Part shown: piece by piece, positions 5,081 through 7,109 of the stretch
Layout: each line of letters opens with the position of its first letter
Position numbering within the stretch: the stretch's first letter is position 1
DNA from: Nitrososphaerota archaeon
Lineage (GTDB): Archaea; Thermoproteota; Nitrososphaeria; Nitrososphaerales; Nitrososphaeraceae
DNA length: 7,109 nt
Direction: 5' to 3'
Assembly: GCA_005877345.1 (NCBI GenBank)
Contig: VBPR01000170.1
Coordinates: forward strand, 1 to 7,109
Translations under genes and position numbers: made by a program
The notes under the pieces: model-generated
Databases searched by the model: none
Told to the model about the DNA's origin: nothing
The model's input: the letters and a program-made list of their open reading frames with translations, nothing else

Positions 5081-5395
5081 CTATGGGGGGGAGAAATTTG
5101 CGGATCCCTGGTTATTATCGCGTCCCGCACCGACATTCTGGCAATTAAGTGTCTGTGAGTTTGGGTTGATATTATTGTTGCTGCTATGGTCCTTATTTTC
5201 ATTCTCTATCTTACAGTCATTCTTCTGTTCTACATACTGGCTTCTGTCGTCATTACAGTTGTTGTTGTGATTGTCTTTACAATCGTCTGTTTCGGCGAAT
5301 GCTGTTTGTGTCTGTGACATCGCTGTTCCTGTTAGTGCTGTCAACGTTCCCGCAGACAGAACTGCAAGCATTAACACGTATTTTGTGTTCGTCAT
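5081..5395 (-). CDS. Small exported Asn-rich four-cysteine protein (104 aa)
   Basis: The signal peptide is MTNTKY plus the hydrophobic stretch LMLAVLSAGTLTALTG, with a probable cleavage at AFA-E (residues 34/35). The mature part of about 70 residues is very polar, rich in Asn, Asp and Gln, with four Cys (39, 47, 61, 85) and a Gly/Asn-rich tail. The frame extends to ATG 5452. The start at 5395 is preferred because it begins the signal peptide and lies 31 bp from a TATA box. The style matches small exported proteins seen in number in Nitrososphaeria, whose role is unknown. It shares Cys count and export with the protein at 3708 but no clear sequence similarity. A 26-bp tandem repeat lies just upstream of its promoter. 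Confidence 0.75.
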   Translation of the reverse strand: MTNTKYVLMLAVLSAGTLTALTGTAMSQTQTAFAETDDCKDNHNNNCNDDRSQYVEQKNDCKIENENKDHSSNNNINPNSQTLNCQNVGAGRDNNQGSANFSPP

Positions 5396-5420
5396 TTGTT
5401 GTAGCAAAATGATACTAAAC

Positions 5421-5430
5421 AAAGTATATG
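5421..5430 (-). promoter_or_regulatory. TATA box for the exported protein at 5081-5395
   Basis: Minus-strand CATATACTTT is centred about 31 bp before the ATG at 5395, predicting a leader of only a few bases. Confidence 0.5.
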
Positions 5431-5452
5431 TAGATTGAGTAAGAACATGCAC

Positions 5453-5541
5453 GAAAAAAAGAAGGGACAGACTTCAGGGAAAAAAAGAAGGGACAGACTT
5501 CAGGGAAAAAAAGAAGGGACAGACTTCAGGGAAAAAAAGAA
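5453..5541. repeat. 26-bp tandem repeat, three exact copies plus an 11-bp partial
   Basis: Identical units occupy 5453-5478, 5479-5504 and 5505-5530; 5531-5541 repeats the first 11 bases. Each unit is A7 followed by GAAGGGACAGACTTCAGG. Within it GAAG and CTTC form a 4-bp inverted pair around a 7-nt loop. Read on the minus strand each unit is therefore a small hairpin followed by T7, the form of an oligo-T terminator. The array lies 27 bp upstream of the TATA box of the exported gene at 5395. Roles as operator, iteron or transcription barrier are possible. Exact identity suggests recent expansion. Confidence 0.9.
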
Positions 5542-5625
5542 CAGAGTCTTCTCTACTAAGTTAAATCTGAATTTATGAATAGGACATTATTCAGGTCTAC
5601 ATCTCAGTAGAATCTTACAAAATTA

Positions 5626-5633
5626 TTATATAA
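5626..5633 (+). promoter_or_regulatory. TATA box ahead of the structured RNA candidate
   Basis: TTATATAA, identical to the box at 1508-1515, predicts a plus-strand start near 5655, where there is no gene until 5762. Confidence 0.42.
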
Positions 5634-5654
5634 TTGGGGTGAGTGCTAATAGCG

Positions 5655-5728
5655 GATCCGCAATCCTAACACAAATTGGCGGGTTCAGGTTTTTGAACAT
5701 TTGTGTGCATGGGCCCGCCTATTTTTTT
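5655..5728 (+). ncRNA. Candidate structured small RNA with terminator
   Basis: ACACAAAT (5669-5676) pairs with ATTTGTGT (5699-5706), and just inside it GTTCA (5683-5687) pairs with TGAAC (5694-5698). The result is a 13-bp helix with a one-sided bulge. The bulge GGCGG (5678-5682) pairs perfectly with CCGCC (5715-5719), directly before T7 (5722-5728). The downstream pairing could form a pseudoknot with the first helix, or compete with it like a switchable terminator. A TATA box sits at the right distance upstream and no ORF explains the segment. It may be an independent RNA, or a leader controlling the gene at 5762. No known RNA family is recognised. Confidence 0.4.
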
Positions 5729-5747
5729 AATATCCAATCCTATATAT
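5724..5747 (+). promoter_or_regulatory. Promoter region of the gene at 5762
   Basis: Two candidate boxes are present: TTTTTAATA (5724-5732), giving a start close to the ATG, and TATATAT (5741-5747), which is nearer than usual. The first fits a nearly leaderless transcript better. Confidence 0.4.
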
Positions 5748-5761
5748 GAATAGTTACAAAC

Positions 5762-6076
5762 ATGACTAAACAAGGAAGTAGAAAGCGATCATCAAGGAAG
5801 AAGTTGCGACAAGATGACCCAGATATGTTGTCGTTAGCAACACAAATGGGGGATGACTTGATGAAGAAAATAGACGACGAATACTTGGAAAAATTCGGCG
5901 CAGATGATGAATACAGTTTACAAGACATCCATGAATACAGGCGTAAAGACCTTTACAAATACGACCTCGAATACTTGCGAGAGATGGTAAAATACATGCA
6001 TACATTGTTTGAATTGCGTAAAAAACAAATTGAAGAATTTAAAGCCAAAGCAAAAGAAATTAGCGAAACTGAATGA
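5762..6076 (+). CDS. Charged helical hypothetical protein (104 aa)
   Basis: No family is recognised. Residues 5-17 are a strongly basic arm (GSRKRSSRKKLRQ). A mixed acidic middle follows with repeated Tyr/Asp/Glu patterns (DDEYLEKFGADDEYS, then EYRRKDLYKYDLEYL). From about residue 68 the C-terminus is a heptad-like Lys/Glu coiled-coil segment. There are no Cys, membrane segments or signal peptide. Basic arm plus coiled coil suggests an oligomeric nucleic-acid or surface-binding protein, which is inference. The ATG at 5762 lies just after a promoter and lacks a Shine-Dalgarno site. It converges with the membrane micro-protein gene at 6108, with 31 bp between stops. Confidence 0.68.
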   Translation: MTKQGSRKRSSRKKLRQDDPDMLSLATQMGDDLMKKIDDEYLEKFGADDEYSLQDIHEYRRKDLYKYDLEYLREMVKYMHTLFELRKKQIEEFKAKAKEISETE

Positions 6077-6081
6077 CAACC

Positions 6082-6100
6082 AAGTAATTTATTTTTACTT
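6082..6100. terminator. Convergent-gene terminator region
   Basis: AAGTAA (6082-6087) and TTACTT (6095-6100) form a 6-bp inverted pair containing a T5 run in the plus strand (6092-6096), between two converging stops. It is weak and A-T only, but placed to end the plus-strand gene at 6076. Confidence 0.3.
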
Positions 6101-6107
6101 TACTTAA

Positions 6108-6191
6108 TTATTTCCAAAGTTGGTGTAGCGCGATAAGAACGTTCATTATTAAAGAGCTTAGTATTAAGGCGAGGATAATTTTATCTTTCAT
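6108..6191 (-). CDS. Single-helix membrane micro-protein (27 aa), copy 2
   Basis: ATG 6191 gives MKDK, one transmembrane helix (residues about 5-22, IILALILSSLIMNVLIAL) and the tail HQLWK, ending in TAA 6108. It aligns without gaps to the 30-aa protein at 4793-4885, with KDKI, A, I, S, I-M, I and Q conserved in register. The similarity spans both the charged head and the helix, so it is not explained by hydrophobicity alone. It starts 15 bp after the stop of the 76-aa membrane protein upstream and is presumably cotranscribed with it. An ATG five bases upstream (6196) runs into TGA at once and is not the start. Function unknown. Confidence 0.55.
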   Translation of the reverse strand: MKDKIILALILSSLIMNVLIALHQLWK

Positions 6192-6206
6192 TTCATAGCT
6201 ATTTAG

Positions 6207-6437
6207 CTATTTAGCGACCAGAATAACAAGGCCCGCTATTAGAGTCGCCGCCGTCAATGTTAACGACAAGATAGTCCACTTCGAGAAGTCATGATCTCCT
6301 ATCATTTCAATAAATTCCATTGGGGCGACCGGTATGTTTTCCTGCTCTGCCTTTTGCTTTGTTGTCTGGTATAACTTGATTGCTTCATCTACAGCTTCTA
6401 GAAGGATGACCACGCATAAAAATACGATGGCACTCAT
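6207..6437 (-). CDS. Small membrane protein with two hydrophobic ends (76 aa)
   Basis: The N-terminus is a short hydrophobic segment (residues 2-15, SAIVFLCVVILLEA) that could be a membrane anchor or signal anchor. An amphipathic Gln/Lys/Glu-rich helix (about 16-35) and a short acidic turn (MIGDHDFSKW) follow. The C-terminus is a full transmembrane helix (about 54-75, TLTAATLIAGLVILVA) ending in Lys. If both ends span, the protein is a hairpin with a loop of about 38 residues. It begins 19 bp from the divergent gene at 6457 and precedes the 27-aa membrane micro-protein by 15 bp. A membrane protein paired with a micro-protein of the KDKI type recurs at 4710-4885. No family is recognised. Confidence 0.62.
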   Translation of the reverse strand: MSAIVFLCVVILLEAVDEAIKLYQTTKQKAEQENIPVAPMEFIEMIGDHDFSKWTILSLTLTAATLIAGLVILVAK

Positions 6438-6456
6438 AAAAGAAGGAAAAATAAAG
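6414..6456. promoter_or_regulatory. Compact divergent promoter region
   Basis: The plus-strand CATAAAAATAC (about 6415-6425) suits the gene at 6457 with a leader of about 10 nt, and lies inside the coding start of the minus gene. The minus-strand TTTATTTTT near 6446-6455 is close to its ATG at 6437. Only 19 bp separate the two starts, so one regulator could affect both genes. Confidence 0.35.
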
Positions 6457-7002
6457 ATGGTAAAACCCAGAGATAAACCATACAGTCAAACCCATTATTT
6501 AGTTATTAATGAAAAAAATGAATTTAATAAAATCTATAAGTCATTATTAGAAATTGAAAATATTATCGACTCAATGGCTCGTTACGCGAGCGTTATTCGT
6601 AAATTAAGGATAGGGGATAAAGAAGATGAAGAATCTAAAGCTAGATTTCTGTTAAATGTCTATTATCGAAGTCTATTTGATCCACCGGTTGAAGCCTTGC
6701 TTCATATTTTGATGGTTATGGTAACTGAGGCCCGTCTTTCTCCTAACGATTCAGAAATATTTTACAAGAAAATAGCAGAATTGCTCCAAAAACAGGCTTC
6801 CCAATTGAGTGATTTAGATTTAACAGAGAGGCTAGATTTCATTTTAAATAAACATATTCCTGAAATTAAGTTAATGATAAAACAACACGAAAAAGATTTT
6901 AAGAAATATGCCAGTATCTATAATAAGTATCATTTAGATTTCCGTCTACAAGATGAATTACTACAAATAACAAACAATATCAAAGCAAGGTTTCCGAGTT
7001 AG
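6457..7002 (+). CDS. Helical hypothetical protein (181 aa)
   Basis: No family is recognised. The protein is mostly alpha-helical and charged, without Cys, signal peptide or membrane segment. After a basic head (MVKPRDKPYS) there are helices around residues 22-50, a Glu/Lys turn (GDKEDEESKA), a more hydrophobic core helix (EALLHILMVMVTEA), then long Lys/Glu helices to the end. The frame is open back to 6334, but the part before 6457 overlaps the minus gene and reads as its antisense. ATG 6457 fits the TATA-like element best, and 6427 is an alternative. A helical-bundle scaffold or partner-binding protein is a guess. The open frame at 7037 may follow it in one transcript. Confidence 0.66.
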   Translation: MVKPRDKPYSQTHYLVINEKNEFNKIYKSLLEIENIIDSMARYASVIRKLRIGDKEDEESKARFLLNVYYRSLFDPPVEALLHILMVMVTEARLSPNDSEIFYKKIAELLQKQASQLSDLDLTERLDFILNKHIPEIKLMIKQHEKDFKKYASIYNKYHLDFRLQDELLQITNNIKARFPS

Positions 7003-7036
7003 AACTTGAAACTTTACCCTGCATATACACACTAAA

Positions 7037-7109
7037 ATGCTGAGTTTAGGTAAAGAAAATACTTCATATGATTATTCACTTGACCCTCTAAGGCTAAGTC
7101 TGAAAGGTT
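7037..7109 (+). CDS. Possible gene start cut by the window edge
   Basis: ATG 7037 opens 24 codons without a stop to the edge, beginning MLSLGKENTSYDY and continuing with SLDPLRLSLKG. It starts 34 bp after the stop of the 181-aa protein and lacks a Shine-Dalgarno site; a TATA-like CATATAC lies too close to be its own box. It could be the next gene of the same transcript, but 24 codons are too few to be sure. Confidence 0.4.
   Translation, partial: MLSLGKENTSYDYSLDPLRLSLKG

Noticed and set aside
5453..5541. CRISPR array
   Set aside because: The units are contiguous with no unique spacers, and there is no cas gene or leader.
5655..5720. tRNA or tRNA fragment (GGTTCA-like T-arm sequence)
   Set aside because: No acceptor stem, anticodon arm or D-arm can be folded on either strand.
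5740..6005. Two minus-strand ORFs (62 and 79 aa) opposite the charged helical gene
   Set aside because: Both are antisense shadows of 5762-6076 with Ser- and Ile-rich random composition.

Overview
The window is AT-rich and gene-sparse, and it looks archaeal. Most likely it comes from an ammonia-oxidising Thaumarchaeote (Nitrososphaeria, perhaps a Nitrosocosmicus-like soil lineage). The reasons are: TATA boxes about 22-31 bp upstream of many starts with almost no leader; few Shine-Dalgarno sites; oligo-T ends downstream of genes; two small exported Cys-rich proteins of a style common in that group; and a stand-alone CheY-like receiver. No rRNA, tRNA, CRISPR array or transposase was seen. The lineage is inferred from style, because no marker gene is present.

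Layout. 1-1037: an inverted repeat, an acidic 69-aa gene (minus) overlapped by a stop-interrupted exported micro-ORF, then intergenic DNA. 1038-2134: a Cys4 putative zinc protein and a receiver-domain response regulator, both plus strand, separated by a 437-bp spacer holding a GC-rich hairpin behind a TATA box. 2247-2983: a possible RNA pseudoknot, then a minus-strand group of a doubtful 66-aa ORF, a CxxC/CxxH protein and a 29-aa basic micro-ORF. 3248-3507: a minus-strand gene whose two halves are joined only by a -1 shift at an A8 run. 3708-3959: a small exported Cys4 protein. 4072-4653: an orphan RNase H-fold nuclease domain resembling the C-terminal half of a viral terminase large subunit. 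4710-4949: three overlapping or abutting micro-ORFs that each encode about one membrane helix. 5081-5395: a second exported Cys4 protein, with a strong terminator below it and a 26-bp tandem repeat above its promoter. 5626-5728: a candidate structured RNA. 5762-6076: a charged helical protein (plus). 6108-6437: a 27-aa single-helix micro-protein and a 76-aa membrane protein (minus), divergent from a helical 181-aa protein (6457-7002, plus). A possible gene runs off the right edge at 7037.

How it fits together. The right half (about 3250-7000) reads as an accessory region: orphan terminase nuclease, lone small membrane proteins, short unknown helical proteins, a repeat array and a broken or recoded gene. 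The clearest internal signal is that the 30-aa protein at 4793-4885 and the 27-aa protein at 6108-6191 appear to be diverged copies of one micro-membrane protein, each paired with another small membrane protein. A decayed provirus or a domesticated viral module is the simplest reading, but no capsid, portal, integrase or attachment site is visible, so this is inference.
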